A DNA stretch of 64,000 nucleotides, from NCBI GenBank assembly GCA_013214575.1, contig JABSSD010000134.1:24199-88198 (forward strand). The letters run 5' to 3'. The position numbers and the translations under genes are program-made. Each line of letters starts with the position of its first letter. Within the stretch, counting starts at the first letter, position 1. The stretch comes from Paracoccaceae bacterium. Lineage in GTDB: Bacteria > Pseudomonadota > Alphaproteobacteria > Rhodobacterales > Rhodobacteraceae. This document shows positions 8,399 to 21,225 of the stretch, piece after piece. The notes below the pieces were generated by a model that ran no database searches, had not been told where the DNA came from, and saw nothing but the letters and a program-made list of their open reading frames with translations.

Positions 8399-9348
8399 TG
8401 CGGGTATTATTGTCACGGCCACTGACGGGTGAGGTCGAAGCGCGGGCGCGGGCGGAATTTGATGTCGAGATCCGCAGCAGCACTGCGGTGATGTCTGCCG
8501 ATGAAATGCAGCGGGCTTTGGTTGAATTTGATGTGGTGATGCCAACGCTGGGCGATGCCTTTGATGCGGGGGTGTTTTCAAAGGTGCCTGATCCGCGCTG
8601 CAAATTGCTGGCCAATTTTGGCGTTGGCATCAACCATATCGATGTGGCCGCGGCGATGGCTAAAGGGATCGAGGTGAGCAACACCCCCGGCGCGGTGACC
8701 GATGCCACCGCGGATATTGCCATGACGCTGATGCTGATGTCGGCAAGGCGGGCGGGCGAGGGCGAGCGGCTGCTGCGCTCGGGGCAGTGGCAGGGCTGGC
8801 ATCCGACCCAATTGCTGGGCCTGCATCTGAGCGGTAAACAGGTTGGCATTGTCGGCATGGGGCGGATTGGCCAGGCGATTGCCCGGCGCTGCCACTTTGG
8901 CTTTGGCATGCAGGTGAGCTATCTGGCCCGCAGTGCCAAAGAGCTGGATTTTGCGGCTGACCGCGCCGAGAGCCTGATGGCGCTGGCCTCTGAGGTGGAT
9001 ATTTTGGTTGTCGCGGTGCCCGGTGGCGCTGAAACGCGACATTTGATCAATGTGGAGGTATTGGCGGCCATGAGGTCAAGCGCCCATCTGATCAATATAT
9101 CCCGTGGAGAGGTGATCGATGAGGCTGCGCTGATTGCCGCCCTGCAGAGCGGCCAGATTGGCGGCGCCGGGCTGGATGTCTATGAGTTCGAACCGGAGGT
9201 GCCCCAGGCCTTGATGGCGTTGGACAACGTCAGTCTGTTGCCGCATCTGGGCACCGCAACACAAGAGGTGCGCAGCGACATGGGGCATATGGTGCTGGAT
9301 AATGTCGCCGCCTTTGCCGCCGGGCGGGTACTGCCCAATCCGGTCTGA
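8398..9348 (+). CDS. D-2-hydroxyacid dehydrogenase (glyoxylate/hydroxypyruvate reductase type)
   Basis: The 316-residue NAD(P)-dependent enzyme has the substrate-domain motif NFGVGINHIDV, the entry NTPGAVTDATAD, the nucleotide fold VGIVGMGRIGQAIARR and the catalytic set: Arg in INISRGEVID, Glu in YEFEPEVP and His in LLPHLGTAT. GhrB-like enzymes reduce glyoxylate and hydroxypyruvate; the exact substrate cannot be read from sequence. It is the last gene of the ybjN-proC-csaA-like operon and is followed by repeats and a terminator. Confidence 0.9.
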   Translation: MRVLLSRPLTGEVEARARAEFDVEIRSSTAVMSADEMQRALVEFDVVMPTLGDAFDAGVFSKVPDPRCKLLANFGVGINHIDVAAAMAKGIEVSNTPGAVTDATADIAMTLMLMSARRAGEGERLLRSGQWQGWHPTQLLGLHLSGKQVGIVGMGRIGQAIARRCHFGFGMQVSYLARSAKELDFAADRAESLMALASEVDILVVAVPGGAETRHLINVEVLAAMRSSAHLINISRGEVIDEAALIAALQSGQIGGAGLDVYEFEPEVPQALMALDNVSLLPHLGTATQEVRSDMGHMVLDNVAAFAAGRVLPNPV

Positions 9349-9361
9349 TCCGAGTTGGGAT

Positions 9362-9400
9362 GTTGGATTGGGGCGTTGGATTGCGGTGTTGGATTGGGGC
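9362..9400. repeat. 13-bp tandem repeat, three units
   Basis: GTTGGATTGGGGC, GTTGGATTGCGGT and GTTGGATTGGGGC are head to tail just behind the dehydrogenase stop. The last unit forms the left arm of the hairpin of the adjoining intergenic repeat. Confidence 0.75.
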
Positions 9401-9439
9401 GCCGCCCCAAACCCCGAGGTATTTTCAACAAGAAGAAAT
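9394..9439 (+). repeat. Roseobacter-type intergenic repeat (GAGGTATTTT...AAGAAG variant)
   Basis: Hairpin TTGGGGC-GCC-GCCCCAA followed by ACCCCGAGGTATTTTCAACAAGAAG. Same family as the copies near 1.7, 12.2, 25.7, 35.1, 45.9, 47.5 and 56.2 kb. Confidence 0.75.
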
Positions 9440-9458
9440 CTGGCCCGAACGGGTATAG

Positions 9459-9477
9459 AGCCCATTGGGGCTTTTTT
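9459..9477 (+). terminator. Intrinsic terminator closing the proC operon
   Basis: AGCCC-ATTG-GGGCT followed by a run of six T. It lies between convergent genes (dehydrogenase and tdk). Confidence 0.65.
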
Positions 9478-9506
9478 ATGACGTCTCTTGGGGCGGCGTG
9501 GCGGGC

Positions 9507-10109
9507 TTATTCTGCCGCATGTCTGGGGGGGCGGTCGCCAACTGATTCGCGCCAGTGGCGGCGGCACAGCGACACATAGGTTTCATTGCCGCCGATTTGC
9601 ACCTGCGCGCCCTTGGTGATGGCCTTGCCGTTTTCATCCTGGCGCATCACCATGGTGGCCTTGCGGCCACAGCGACAGATGGTGCGGACCTCGCGCATTT
9701 CGTCGGCCAGCGCCAGCAGCGCCGCCGAGCCGGGAAACAGCTGACCCTGAAAATCAACCCGCAGCCCGTAACAGAGCACCGGCAGATCCAGGTCATCGAC
9801 GACACGGGCCAGTTGCCAGACCTGATCGGAGGTCAGAAACTGCGCCTCGTCGACAAAAACGCAGGCGATTTTCCCCTGCGCTATACGGTTACTGACCATG
9901 GCGAACAGATCGTCTGAGGGCGTGAACATATCCGCCTCGGCGCCAATGCCAATGCGCGACGCGATGCGACCGGTGCCTGCTCGGTTGTCAATCCGGGCGG
10001 TCAACAGCTGGGTGTCCATGTTGTTTTCGCGGTAATTGTGGGAGGCCTGAAGCAGCACGGTCGATTTGCCGGCGTTCATGGTCGAGTAGTTGAAGTAGAG
10101 TTTTGCCAT
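9507..10109 (-). CDS. tdk: Thymidine kinase (type II)
   Basis: The 200-residue enzyme phosphorylates thymidine with ATP. It shows the P-loop STMNAGKSTVLLQ, the DEAQFL Walker B/catalytic segment, the lasso region VLCYGLRVDFQGQLFPGS and the structural zinc cysteines in ICRCGRKATM and SLCRRHW. The length is normal for the family. It stands alone on this strand, convergent with the proC operon. Confidence 0.95.
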   Translation of the reverse strand: MAKLYFNYSTMNAGKSTVLLQASHNYRENNMDTQLLTARIDNRAGTGRIASRIGIGAEADMFTPSDDLFAMVSNRIAQGKIACVFVDEAQFLTSDQVWQLARVVDDLDLPVLCYGLRVDFQGQLFPGSAALLALADEMREVRTICRCGRKATMVMRQDENGKAITKGAQVQIGGNETYVSLCRRHWRESVGDRPPRHAAE

Positions 10110-10483
10110 TTGCGAGGTTTAGCGCCTGGGGGGCAGGGTGGAAACCATTATTGCCGCGCGGCGGTAAATTTTGCGCCGCCCATGACCCGGCAAATAAAGC
10201 GCCGCCTGTCTGCTTTTTCCATACCGGGCGGAACAGCCCTGGGGATGGATGGATAAAGACAATACAGGCGACGCTTATGGCCGAAAATCGGCCAAGGATC
10301 AGGATGCTCACTCACTCCTAGTCCCCATTGGGTACCAAATGGGAAAATTCCACTATTATACTCTTTAAGGTCCCTGAAACCTGAGGGATAGCAAAGGTAT
10401 TGCATTTCGAATAGAAGACGATAATGGGAAAAAGATCGGGTGGTTCCCCATGGAACGCCGGACTATAAGCCGGGGCGTGATTG
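10110..10483. other. Gene-free interval with an imperfect 20-bp palindrome
   Basis: No ORF is convincing. CCCATTGGGTACCAAATGGG (10324-10343) is a near-perfect palindrome about 140 bases upstream of the small unknown gene at 10484, in AT-richer surroundings that look like promoter DNA (ACTATTATACTC). It could be an operator. Confidence 0.35.
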
Positions 10484-10942
10484 ATGGCGGATATTGGAAC
10501 TTATCTAAAAAAGCATACTGAAGCCCTCGTTAAGGATGTCGGGATCGAGGCAGCCTGCCAGATCACTGGCAAATCCAAGGCGACACTGGGGCGGTATTAC
10601 TCGGACAATGTGGAACATGCGGATCGGTTTATGCCGGTCGATGCGGTGGCCAAACTGGAGCAGGAATCATCTTTTCCGCATGTGACATCCGGGCTGGCTG
10701 ATCTCAAGAACATCGCCTTGTCATATGACAATCGCGGAACCGACGCGCCGAGCAGCGGTGGCGTCAATTCGGATGTCATTGCCCTGAGCCAGCGGTTCGC
10801 CATGCTGATGGGCGAATACCAGACTGCGATGGAGGACGGTATTATCACCGTCAATGAAGCCAAGCGGCTGCTGCGGGAAACGGTGAATTTGCAACATGTC
10901 CTGATCAACATGAAGCTGCATCTGGAAGAAGAGAGCGCCTGA
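10484..10942 (+). CDS. Unknown 152-aa protein with a helix-turn-helix-like N-terminus
   Basis: I do not recognise a named family. The N-terminal part (GTYLKKHTEALVKDVGIEAA, then CQITGKSKATLGRYYS) reads like a helix-turn-helix of the phage CII or Cro type, in which 'TGKSKATLGRYY' would be the recognition helix. The C-terminal part (AMLMGEYQTAMEDGIITVNEA, then KRLLRETVNLQHVLINMK) is helical and could dimerise. The ATG at 10484 is used; the ORF track begins one codon earlier at TTG. It is monocistronic after a 374-base gap. A DNA-binding regulator is inferred only. Confidence 0.6.
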   Translation: MADIGTYLKKHTEALVKDVGIEAACQITGKSKATLGRYYSDNVEHADRFMPVDAVAKLEQESSFPHVTSGLADLKNIALSYDNRGTDAPSSGGVNSDVIALSQRFAMLMGEYQTAMEDGIITVNEAKRLLRETVNLQHVLINMKLHLEEESA

Positions 10943-10992
10943 ACTCGCCGACCTGAGCGCGCGGCCCGCTTTGCGGCGGGGCCCGGCAGCGG

Positions 10993-12117
10993 CTACCGGT
11001 GGCGGCGCAGGATCACCGAGCCGACCGAATAGCCGGCCCCGAAGGAGCAGATCAGACCGAGGTCGCCGGTGTCCAGATCGTCACAGTGTTGCGAGAAGGC
11101 AATGATCGAGCCGGCTGAGGATGTATTGGCGTAATCCTGCAGGATATTGGGCTGCTCGCCGGGCTCCGGGCTGCGGCCCAACACCTTTTTGCCGATGAAA
11201 TCATTCATCGCCTTGTTGGCCTGATGCAGCCACAGCCGTTTCAGATCGGTGTTGGCAATATCGTTATCTGCCAGATGCGCCGCGATGTGTTGGCTGACTA
11301 TCGGCAGCACTTCCTTGAACACTCTGCGGCCGTTCTGCATGAACTGCATGTCGCGGCGATCCTTGACCCCGTCGGGGCGCGAGCGGCGCAGGTAGCCGTT
11401 GTTGTTGCGAATATTATTGGAGAACTGAGTGGCGCAGCGGGTCGAGAGGATCTCAAAATGGGCGCCAGTGGCGTCCTCTTGGCGGGTGATCAGGGTGGCG
11501 GTGGCGACGTCGCCAAAGATGAAGTGGCAGTCGCGGTCGCGCCATTCCAGATGGCCCGAGCAGATTTCAGGATTGACCACCAGCGCGGTGCGGACCGAGC
11601 CCGCGCGCACCATGTCGGCGGCGGCCTGAATGCCAAATGTGGCCGAGGAACAGGCGACATTCATGTCAAAGGCAAAGCCCTGAGCGCCCAGCAACTGCTG
11701 GATCTCGATTGCCACCGCCGGGTAGGCGCGTTCCAGATTTGAGGCGGCGCAGATCACCAGATCGACATCTGCCGCGCTGCGTCCCGCCTGTGCAAGCGCC
11801 TTATGGGCCGCATCCAGCGCCATTTCGGCCATGATCGAGGGCTCATCGTCGCGGCGCTGGCGCAGTTGCGGGTACATGATCTCGGGGTTCAGAATGCCGG
11901 TCTTGTCCATCACATAGCGTTGATGAATGCCGCTGGCCTTGAGGATGAATTCCACCGAGGAATGCGCCATCGGTTCACGCTTGCCGGCGGCAATAGCCTC
12001 AGCATTTTTGGCGTTTTGGAGGTCGGCATAAGCGTTGAACGCCAGTACCAGTTCGGCGTTGGTGATGATGTGAGGCGGGGTGAAGACCCCGGTACCGGTA
12101 ATGGCGGGCGTGTGCAT
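10993..12117 (-). CDS. Beta-ketoacyl-ACP synthase III-like (FabH superfamily)
   Basis: A 374-residue thiolase-fold enzyme starting at MHTPAITGTGVFTPP; the first 44 residues of the ORF are read through an intergenic repeat and dropped. The catalytic triad is visible: Cys in MNVACSSATFGIQ, His in LWLHQANKAM and Asn in DYANTSSAGS. It is longer than housekeeping FabH (about 320) and has an insertion around residues 25-75, a subgroup found in many proteobacteria. It condenses an acyl-CoA with malonyl-ACP or a similar donor; the substrate is unknown. It lies downstream of carB on the same strand but is separated by a terminator. Confidence 0.88.
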   Translation of the reverse strand: MHTPAITGTGVFTPPHIITNAELVLAFNAYADLQNAKNAEAIAAGKREPMAHSSVEFILKASGIHQRYVMDKTGILNPEIMYPQLRQRRDDEPSIMAEMALDAAHKALAQAGRSAADVDLVICAASNLERAYPAVAIEIQQLLGAQGFAFDMNVACSSATFGIQAAADMVRAGSVRTALVVNPEICSGHLEWRDRDCHFIFGDVATATLITRQEDATGAHFEILSTRCATQFSNNIRNNNGYLRRSRPDGVKDRRDMQFMQNGRRVFKEVLPIVSQHIAAHLADNDIANTDLKRLWLHQANKAMNDFIGKKVLGRSPEPGEQPNILQDYANTSSAGSIIAFSQHCDDLDTGDLGLICSFGAGYSVGSVILRRHR

Positions 12118-12198
12118 GGGCTGGGGCTCCGGGTTTTTCACGGTGCCTGTGATTTGGCCATTTTCAGGGGGGGAGGTCAAGATCGGTTGCGGGTTCCG

Positions 12199-12257
12199 CC
12201 GGGGCAGGCGGCCGAGGCGCTGCCCCGGACCCCGAGGTATTTTTAACAAGAAGAAGA
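12199..12257 (+). repeat. Roseobacter-type intergenic repeat (GAGGTATTTTTAACAAGAAGAAG variant)
   Basis: Hairpin arms CCGGGGCAG and CTGCCCCGG are followed by ACCCCGAGGTATTTTTAACA and AGAAGAAG. It lies between the FabH-like start and the carB terminator. Confidence 0.75.
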
Positions 12258-12341
12258 GAGCGTCCCGCAGGTTTGAGGCTTTGGCCTGAAAATTCGCAGG
12301 TCAGGTGCTGCCTGGGTGTCTTGGCGTGAATATAGGCAATG

Positions 12342-12372
12342 AAAAACCCCGGCCACATGGACCGGGGTTCTT
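12342..12372 (-). terminator. Intrinsic terminator of carB
   Basis: On the minus strand AACCCCGG, a short loop and CCGGGGTTTTTC form a stem with a T-run, about 40 bases beyond the carB stop. Confidence 0.75.
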
Positions 12373-12410
12373 TGTCTCTAACATCCGGGGCTCCGCCTGT
12401 TCGGCGCGCC

Positions 12411-15770
<3,360 letters not shown>

Positions 15771-15902
15771 GGCCATATTCCTTTGATGTGCGCGAGTCGT
15801 GGCGCCCCCAAAGCGCCAAATTGTCATGGGTTATAGGCCCCGCGCGGAAAGGTGCAAGGGGGATCGGAACTGAGTTCAGAAATGCCGCAAAAATCGCTTT
15901 TG

Positions 15903-15917
15903 TTCGCATAGCGAACG
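15903..15917. promoter_or_regulatory. 15-bp palindrome in the carB-pabB divergent promoter region
   Basis: GTTCGC-ATA-GCGAAC is a perfect inverted repeat located 39-53 bases before the pabB start, next to TATATAG, which could be a -10 element. The binding protein is unknown. Confidence 0.4.
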
Positions 15918-15955
15918 TCTATATAGCCGATTATCGACACATGGAGTAAGCCAAG

Positions 15956-17077
15956 GTGCGCATCCGCTTTGATCAGGGGCCCAAGGGGCCGGGGACTTGT
16001 TTTGCGGGTCCACAGCGGTTGATCAGGGCGGATCAGCCGCATCAGGTGCCAGCGGCGCTGAAAGATCTGGATGCGGCGCGCGCCGCTGGTCATTGGCTGG
16101 CGGGCTATGCCAGCTACGAGCTGGGATATGCGCTGGAGCCGAAGCTGGCAGAGCTGATGCCCGCTGATCGGCGGCTGCCTTTGATGTGCTTTGGAGTCTA
16201 TGATGCGCCGGAGCAGAGCCGGTTGACCGAGACCCGTGCGGCAGTGCAGCGGCTGGTGCCGCGTTGGGATTTTGACCGCTATGCCACCGCCTTTGCGCAG
16301 GTGAAGCAAGCCATCGGCGCTGGGAATATCTATCAGGCCAATCTGACCTTTCCGCTGGATGCGGTGGTTTTGGGCGACAGTGAAGCCCTATATGCGGGGC
16401 TGATGGATGTTCAGCCGGTGGGCTATGGGGCGCTGGTCGAGCAGGGCGATCTGCCAGACCTGCTGTCGCGCTCGCCCGAGCTGTTTTTCCGCACCGAGGC
16501 GGATGGCAGGATCGAAACCCGGCCGATGAAGGGCACCCAGCCGCGCAGTGATGATCCGGTTGAGGATGCCGCCCGGCGGGATTTTCTGAAGCGCGATGAA
16601 AAGAACCGCGCCGAGAACCTGATGATCGTCGATCTGCTGCGCAATGACATCAGTCGGCTGGCACAGGTCGGGTCGGTCTCTGTGCCCGAGCTGTTTGCGA
16701 TTGAGAGCTACGCGACGGTGCATCAGATGGTGTCGACGGTGCGGGCGCAGTTGCGGCCCGGTGTCGGGCTGGGCGATATCCTGTCGGCGCTGTTCCCCTG
16801 CGGCTCAATCACCGGGGCGCCAAAAATCAGTGCCATGCAGATCCTGGCGGCGCTGGAACCCGACCCGCGCGAGATCTATTGCGGCACCATTGGCTGGGCC
16901 GCCCCGGATGGGAGCTCCTGTTTCAATGTGGCGATCCGCACCCTGATGGTCGAGGGTGGCAAGGCCACACTGAACGTCGGCGGCGGCGTGGTCTGGGACA
17001 GCACCGCCGAATCCGAGTATGAGGAGGCCCTATGGAAAACCAGATTTGCCCGCCAACCGCCGCCGACTTTCGGCTGA
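15956..17077 (+). CDS. pabB: Aminodeoxychorismate synthase component I
   Basis: A 373-residue chorismate-utilising enzyme starting at GTG. It holds IGAGNIYQANLTFPL, ETRPMKGTQPR, RNDISRLAQVGSVSVPELF, ESYATVHQMVSTV and the GSITGAPKISAMQI loop, all typical of the TrpE/PabB catalytic domain. With a glutaminase it makes 4-amino-4-deoxychorismate for folate. The short length and the next gene, a PLP lyase-type protein, favour PabB over TrpE. Its 3' end overlaps that gene by 46 bases. Confidence 0.9.
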   Translation: MRIRFDQGPKGPGTCFAGPQRLIRADQPHQVPAALKDLDAARAAGHWLAGYASYELGYALEPKLAELMPADRRLPLMCFGVYDAPEQSRLTETRAAVQRLVPRWDFDRYATAFAQVKQAIGAGNIYQANLTFPLDAVVLGDSEALYAGLMDVQPVGYGALVEQGDLPDLLSRSPELFFRTEADGRIETRPMKGTQPRSDDPVEDAARRDFLKRDEKNRAENLMIVDLLRNDISRLAQVGSVSVPELFAIESYATVHQMVSTVRAQLRPGVGLGDILSALFPCGSITGAPKISAMQILAALEPDPREIYCGTIGWAAPDGSSCFNVAIRTLMVEGGKATLNVGGGVVWDSTAESEYEEALWKTRFARQPPPTFG

Positions 17078-17703
17078 TCGAGACCTTTGGCTATTGCCCC
17101 GGTCAGGGCATCGCCCATACGGCGCTGCATATTCAGCGGTTGCAGGGCTCGGCTGCCGCGCTGGGCTTTGATTTTGATCGGCACGCGGTGCTGCAGCAGA
17201 TGCAGGGTCTCACCTCAGATGTGCGCTTGCGCTGTCGGCTGACGTTGGGCCGGGCCGGGGACCTAGAGCTGACCACCGCGCCGATGCCCGCCAAACTGGC
17301 GCTGATGCGGTTTGTGATTGCCACCACCCGGCTGCACTCGGGTGATGCGCTGCGGCGCCATAAAACCACCCATCGCGAGGTCTTTGACCGGGCGCGGGCG
17401 GCCCTGCCGACGGGCATAGATGAGGCAGTGTTGCTGAATGAGCGGGATGAGGTCTGCGAGGGGACGATCACCAATATCGTGATCACCACGGCAGATGGTG
17501 AGCAGCTGACGCCGCCGCTGACCTCGGGCTGTTTGCCGGGGATCTATCGGCAAAGTCGGCTGAATATGGGCGGGCTGCGCGAGGCGGTTTTGACCCTTGG
17601 TGATTTGCAACAGGCCCACAGTATTTACCTGGTCAACGCGCTACGCGGGGCAACCCGGGCGATTTGGGCGCCTCAGTGCAGTCAATTCGCCCAGTTTGCT
17701 TGA
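17032..17703 (+). CDS. pabC: Aminotransferase class IV, 4-amino-4-deoxychorismate lyase-like
   Basis: A 223-residue PLP fold-type IV protein beginning [13 protein letters not shown] inside the pabB 3' end. The PLP lysine is probably in [17 protein letters not shown], and the cofactor-binding [13 protein letters not shown] and [11 protein letters not shown] segments follow. Such proteins release p-aminobenzoate and pyruvate from aminodeoxychorismate. The pairing with pabB is the main reason for the PabC call; the family also includes branched-chain and D-amino-acid aminotransferases. It is shorter than Escherichia coli PabC. Confidence 0.82.
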   Translation: MENQICPPTAADFRLIETFGYCPGQGIAHTALHIQRLQGSAAALGFDFDRHAVLQQMQGLTSDVRLRCRLTLGRAGDLELTTAPMPAKLALMRFVIATTRLHSGDALRRHKTTHREVFDRARAALPTGIDEAVLLNERDEVCEGTITNIVITTADGEQLTPPLTSGCLPGIYRQSRLNMGGLREAVLTLGDLQQAHSIYLVNALRGATRAIWAPQCSQFAQFA

Positions 17704-17785
17704 CAATAGCGTCGCAACCCTGTGTATCGGCCCGGACGAATTCCGCGCTTTGCAGCGCCGATCCCGAGTGACGAAAGGTCAAATC

Positions 17786-19639
17786 ATGCACGCCTATCGC
17801 AGCCATACCTGCGCCACCCTGACTGCTGCCAATGTCGGCGAAACCGTTCGCCTGTCCGGTTGGGTCCATCGTGTCCGCGATCATGGCGGCTTGCTGTTCA
17901 TCGATCTGCGCGATCACTACGGTATCACCCAGATCATCGCCGACCCCGACAGCCCGGTGTTTGCCGAGCTGGAAAAGCTGCGCTCGGAGTGGTGTATCCG
18001 GATCGACGGCACCGTGATGGCGCGCGACGAGAAGCTGATCAACAAGACGATCCCAACCGGCGAGGTTGAGGTGTTCATTCGCGATCTCGAGGTGCTCGGC
18101 AAATCCGAAGAGCTGCCGCTGATGGTGTTCGGTGATCAGGAATACCCGGAAGAAACCCGCCTGAAGTATCGCTATCTGGACCTGCGCCGCGAGGCGATGC
18201 AGGACAACATGAAGCTGCGCTCGGACGTTGTTACCTCGATGCGCAAGCGCATGTGGGCAAAAGACTTCCGCGAGTATCAAACCCCGATCATCACCGCATC
18301 CAGCCCCGAAGGCGCGCGCGACTTTCTGGTGCCCTCGCGCCAGCATCCGGGCAAGTTCTACGCGCTGCCACAGGCGCCGCAGCAGTTCAAACAGCTGATG
18401 ATGGTTGCCGGCTTTGATAAGTATTTCCAAATCGCACCCTGTTTCCGCGACGAAGACCCGCGCGCCGATCGCTCGCCCACCGATTTCTACCAGCTTGACC
18501 TAGAGATGTCCTTTGTCACCCAGCAGGACGTGTTCGACACCCTGCAGCCGGTGCTTCAGGGCGTGTTCGAAGAGTTCGGCAAGGGCCGCAAGGTCGATGA
18601 TGTCTGGCCGCAGATCTCGTACAAAGACGCGGCGCTGTGGTATGGCACCGACAAGCCCGACCTGCGCAACCCGATCAAGATGCAGGTGGTATCCGAGCAC
18701 TTCCGCGGCTCTGGCTTTGCCATCTTCGCCAGCCTGCTGGAGAATGCGGGCACCGAAATCCGCGCCATCCCGGCCCCCAAGGGCGGCAGCCGCAAGTTCT
18801 GTGACCGGATGAACAAATTCGCTCAGGGCGAAGGTCTGCCGGGCATGGGCTATATCTTCTGGCGCAAGCAGTCGGCGGATTCCATTGCGCAAGAGCGCGG
18901 GATCACCGTTAAAGACGTCAACGCCATGGTCAAAGCGGGCGAGATCGTTCTGGGCAATGAGGCGGCAGGTCCGCTGGCCAAGAACATCGGCCCTGAGCGC
19001 ACCGAAGCGATCCGGCAGCAGCTGGGTCTGGAAGTCGGCGATGCGGCCTTCTTCCTGGGCGGCAAGCCAAAGGCGTTTGAAAGCGTAGCTGGACGCGCCC
19101 GGACCGCCATTGGCGACGAGCTGGGTCTGACCGACAAGGACCGGTTTGCCTTTGCTTGGATCGTCGATTTCCCGATCTACGAAGCGGACGAGGAAACCGG
19201 CAAGATCGATTTCGAGCACAACCCGTTTTCGATGCCGCAGGGGGGCATGGACGCACTGCTGGGCGATCCGCTTAAGGTGCTGGGTTATCAGTATGATCTG
19301 GCCTGTAACGGCTACGAGCTGGTGTCGGGCGCGATCCGCAACCACCGCCCGGAAATCATGTTCAAGGCGTTTGAAATTGCCGGCTACGGCAAGGAAGAAG
19401 TTGAAAAACGCTTTGGCGGCCTGGTCAATGCCTTCCAGTACGGTGCGCCGCCACACGGGGGCTGTGCCGCCGGTGTCGACCGTATCGTGATGCTGCTGGC
19501 AGACGAGGCCAACATCCGCGAAGTGGTGATGTTCCCGATGAACCAGCGCGCCGAAGACCTGATGATGAACGCCCCCAGCGATCCGACCTCGGATCAGCTG
19601 ATGGAACTGGGCCTGCGGCTGATCCCAAAGGATCAGTAA
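17786..19639 (+). CDS. aspS: Aspartyl-tRNA synthetase
   Basis: A class II synthetase of about 617 residues starting at [12 protein letters not shown] with GAAAGG upstream; the longer ORF start is rejected. The order is an N-terminal anticodon-binding OB fold ([21 protein letters not shown]), motif 2 ([19 protein letters not shown]), the bacterial GAD insertion (residues about 310-420) and motif 3 ([19 protein letters not shown]). It charges tRNA with aspartate. Whether it also charges tRNA-Asn cannot be decided here. A strong terminator follows. Confidence 0.98.
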   Translation: MHAYRSHTCATLTAANVGETVRLSGWVHRVRDHGGLLFIDLRDHYGITQIIADPDSPVFAELEKLRSEWCIRIDGTVMARDEKLINKTIPTGEVEVFIRDLEVLGKSEELPLMVFGDQEYPEETRLKYRYLDLRREAMQDNMKLRSDVVTSMRKRMWAKDFREYQTPIITASSPEGARDFLVPSRQHPGKFYALPQAPQQFKQLMMVAGFDKYFQIAPCFRDEDPRADRSPTDFYQLDLEMSFVTQQDVFDTLQPVLQGVFEEFGKGRKVDDVWPQISYKDAALWYGTDKPDLRNPIKMQVVSEHFRGSGFAIFASLLENAGTEIRAIPAPKGGSRKFCDRMNKFAQGEGLPGMGYIFWRKQSADSIAQERGITVKDVNAMVKAGEIVLGNEAAGPLAKNIGPERTEAIRQQLGLEVGDAAFFLGGKPKAFESVAGRARTAIGDELGLTDKDRFAFAWIVDFPIYEADEETGKIDFEHNPFSMPQGGMDALLGDPLKVLGYQYDLACNGYELVSGAIRNHRPEIMFKAFEIAGYGKEEVEKRFGGLVNAFQYGAPPHGGCAAGVDRIVMLLADEANIREVVMFPMNQRAEDLMMNAPSDPTSDQLMELGLRLIPKDQ

Positions 19640-19663
19640 TCCTGCCCAAATGGACAAAACCAC

Positions 19664-19693
19664 CAAAGGCCCGGGCAATTCCCGGGCCTTTTT
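19664..19693 (+). terminator. Intrinsic terminator of aspS
   Basis: AAAGGCCCGGG, a CAATT loop and CCCGGGCCTTTTT form an 11-bp stem with a T-run 25 bases after the aspS stop. Confidence 0.85.
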
Positions 19694-19827
19694 CATGGGC
19701 AAAGATAAGCCGATCATAAAAAAACCGGCCGAATATGGGAAACTGCGCGTATAAGCCTAAGTGATCCGTATCGGCGTTTATCAGGTCGGCTGAAGCACGG
19801 ACGTTGATTGCTTAGGAGCATGCCCGA

Positions 19828-21210
19828 ATGTTTTCACCTGCGCTGGCAGAGATCCGGTTTGGCTGTGGATTGTCACCTGATCTGCGGCCCAAAGGCTCGA
19901 CCGAGGATATCCTGCACAGGCTTGCCGGTCCCGACCACATGGCTATTGCCCATCCGACCGCAGATTTCGACAGCTTCTGGCCTCAATCAACGGCGCTCAA
20001 GGCGCTTCGTCGAAAGCGGCGTCTCGCCGAGGGAACCGATTCCTATGACGGTCTGAATGCCCAGTATAAAGCGATGCGACGAGAGGCCCGTTTCGACCAC
20101 ATCGGCTGGTTTGGCCAAATCATTCTGCGCCACAGCCAGACCGAAGATGGATTTCGCGAGAGATTGGCACTGTTCTGGGGCGACCATTTCACCGCCCAGG
20201 GCAAAAGCGGCCTGGCGAAACGGATGGGCGCGCCATATGTGGACACCGCGATCCGGCCCTATCTGTCTGGACGGTTTGCCGATCTGTTGATTTCGGCAGT
20301 CACCCATCCGCTGATGTTACACTATTTGGATCAGCACAAATCTATTGGCCCCAATAGCCGGGTTGCACAAAGATCCAGCGGGCAGAAGGGGTTGAACGAA
20401 AACCTGGCGCGTGAAGTGATGGAGCTTCATACATTGGGTGTCGGCGGGCCTTATACTCAGCGCGATGTGCGGCAACTTGCGGAACTGTTCACCGGGCTTG
20501 GCTTTAAGTCAAAAACAGGGTTCCAGTTCAAACCCAACATGGCCGAGCCGGGGTCTGAAACGGTGTTGGGGACGGAGTATGGCGGCGATCCGGCGCAGTT
20601 AGAGGCCATCCATACGGTGCTTGCGGATCTGGCGCACCACCCCGCGACAGCCCACCATATCGCCCGCAAACTGGTGGTACATTTTGTTTCGGACAGGCCT
20701 GACCCTGCGCTGGTGGATCACGTCGCGGCGCGGTTTCGCGCCACAGATGGCGATCTGGCCCAGGTCTATGCAGCCCTGCTGGAACATCCTGCCGCCTGGC
20801 GCCCGGAGCTGCGCAATGTAAAGCCGCCACTGGATTTTATCGCCAGTGCCTGCCGCGCCCTGGCGGTGCGGCCAGCGCATCTGAACCGGATGGCTCCCAA
20901 ACGGCTTGCCAAAGGGTTGCTGCTGCCATTGGTGCTGATGGGGCAACCCTGGGAGCGCTCAAATGGTCCCGATGGCTGGCCAGAAGAGGACGCGGCCTGG
21001 ATCACCCCTCAGGGGCTGGCCGCCCGAATGCGCTGGGCCATGCTGGCGCCACGACAGTTGATCAAACTACTGCCGCCACCCGAGATATTTGTCGAGACCA
21101 GCCTGGGCGGTTATGCCGATGGGCCGGTGCGATTTGCGGCGCGCGCGGCGGAAACTCAGGCTGAGGCGATTGGACTGGTGCTGTCCTCTCCCGCCTTCCA
21201 ACGCCGTTAA
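19828..21210 (+). CDS. DUF1800 domain protein
   Basis: The 460-residue product has a TAGGAGC ribosome binding site before its ATG. DUF1800 hallmarks are ERLALFWGDHFTAQGK, the LNENLAREVMELHTLGVGGP motif, YTQRDVRQLAELFTGLGF and ARKLVVHFVSD. The family is almost always paired with a DUF1501 gene, as here (15 bases between them). No biochemical role is established to my knowledge; the partner is predicted to be exported, so the pair may act at the envelope. No obvious signal peptide is visible in this product. Confidence 0.88.
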   Translation: MFSPALAEIRFGCGLSPDLRPKGSTEDILHRLAGPDHMAIAHPTADFDSFWPQSTALKALRRKRRLAEGTDSYDGLNAQYKAMRREARFDHIGWFGQIILRHSQTEDGFRERLALFWGDHFTAQGKSGLAKRMGAPYVDTAIRPYLSGRFADLLISAVTHPLMLHYLDQHKSIGPNSRVAQRSSGQKGLNENLAREVMELHTLGVGGPYTQRDVRQLAELFTGLGFKSKTGFQFKPNMAEPGSETVLGTEYGGDPAQLEAIHTVLADLAHHPATAHHIARKLVVHFVSDRPDPALVDHVAARFRATDGDLAQVYAALLEHPAAWRPELRNVKPPLDFIASACRALAVRPAHLNRMAPKRLAKGLLLPLVLMGQPWERSNGPDGWPEEDAAWITPQGLAARMRWAMLAPRQLIKLLPPPEIFVETSLGGYADGPVRFAARAAETQAEAIGLVLSSPAFQRR

Positions 21211-21225
21211 CAGGAGGGCAAAGTG

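Noticed and set aside
18500-19717. 405-codon minus-strand ORF opposite aspS
   Set aside because: Reads through the aspS terminator and carries no domain; aspS is certain.
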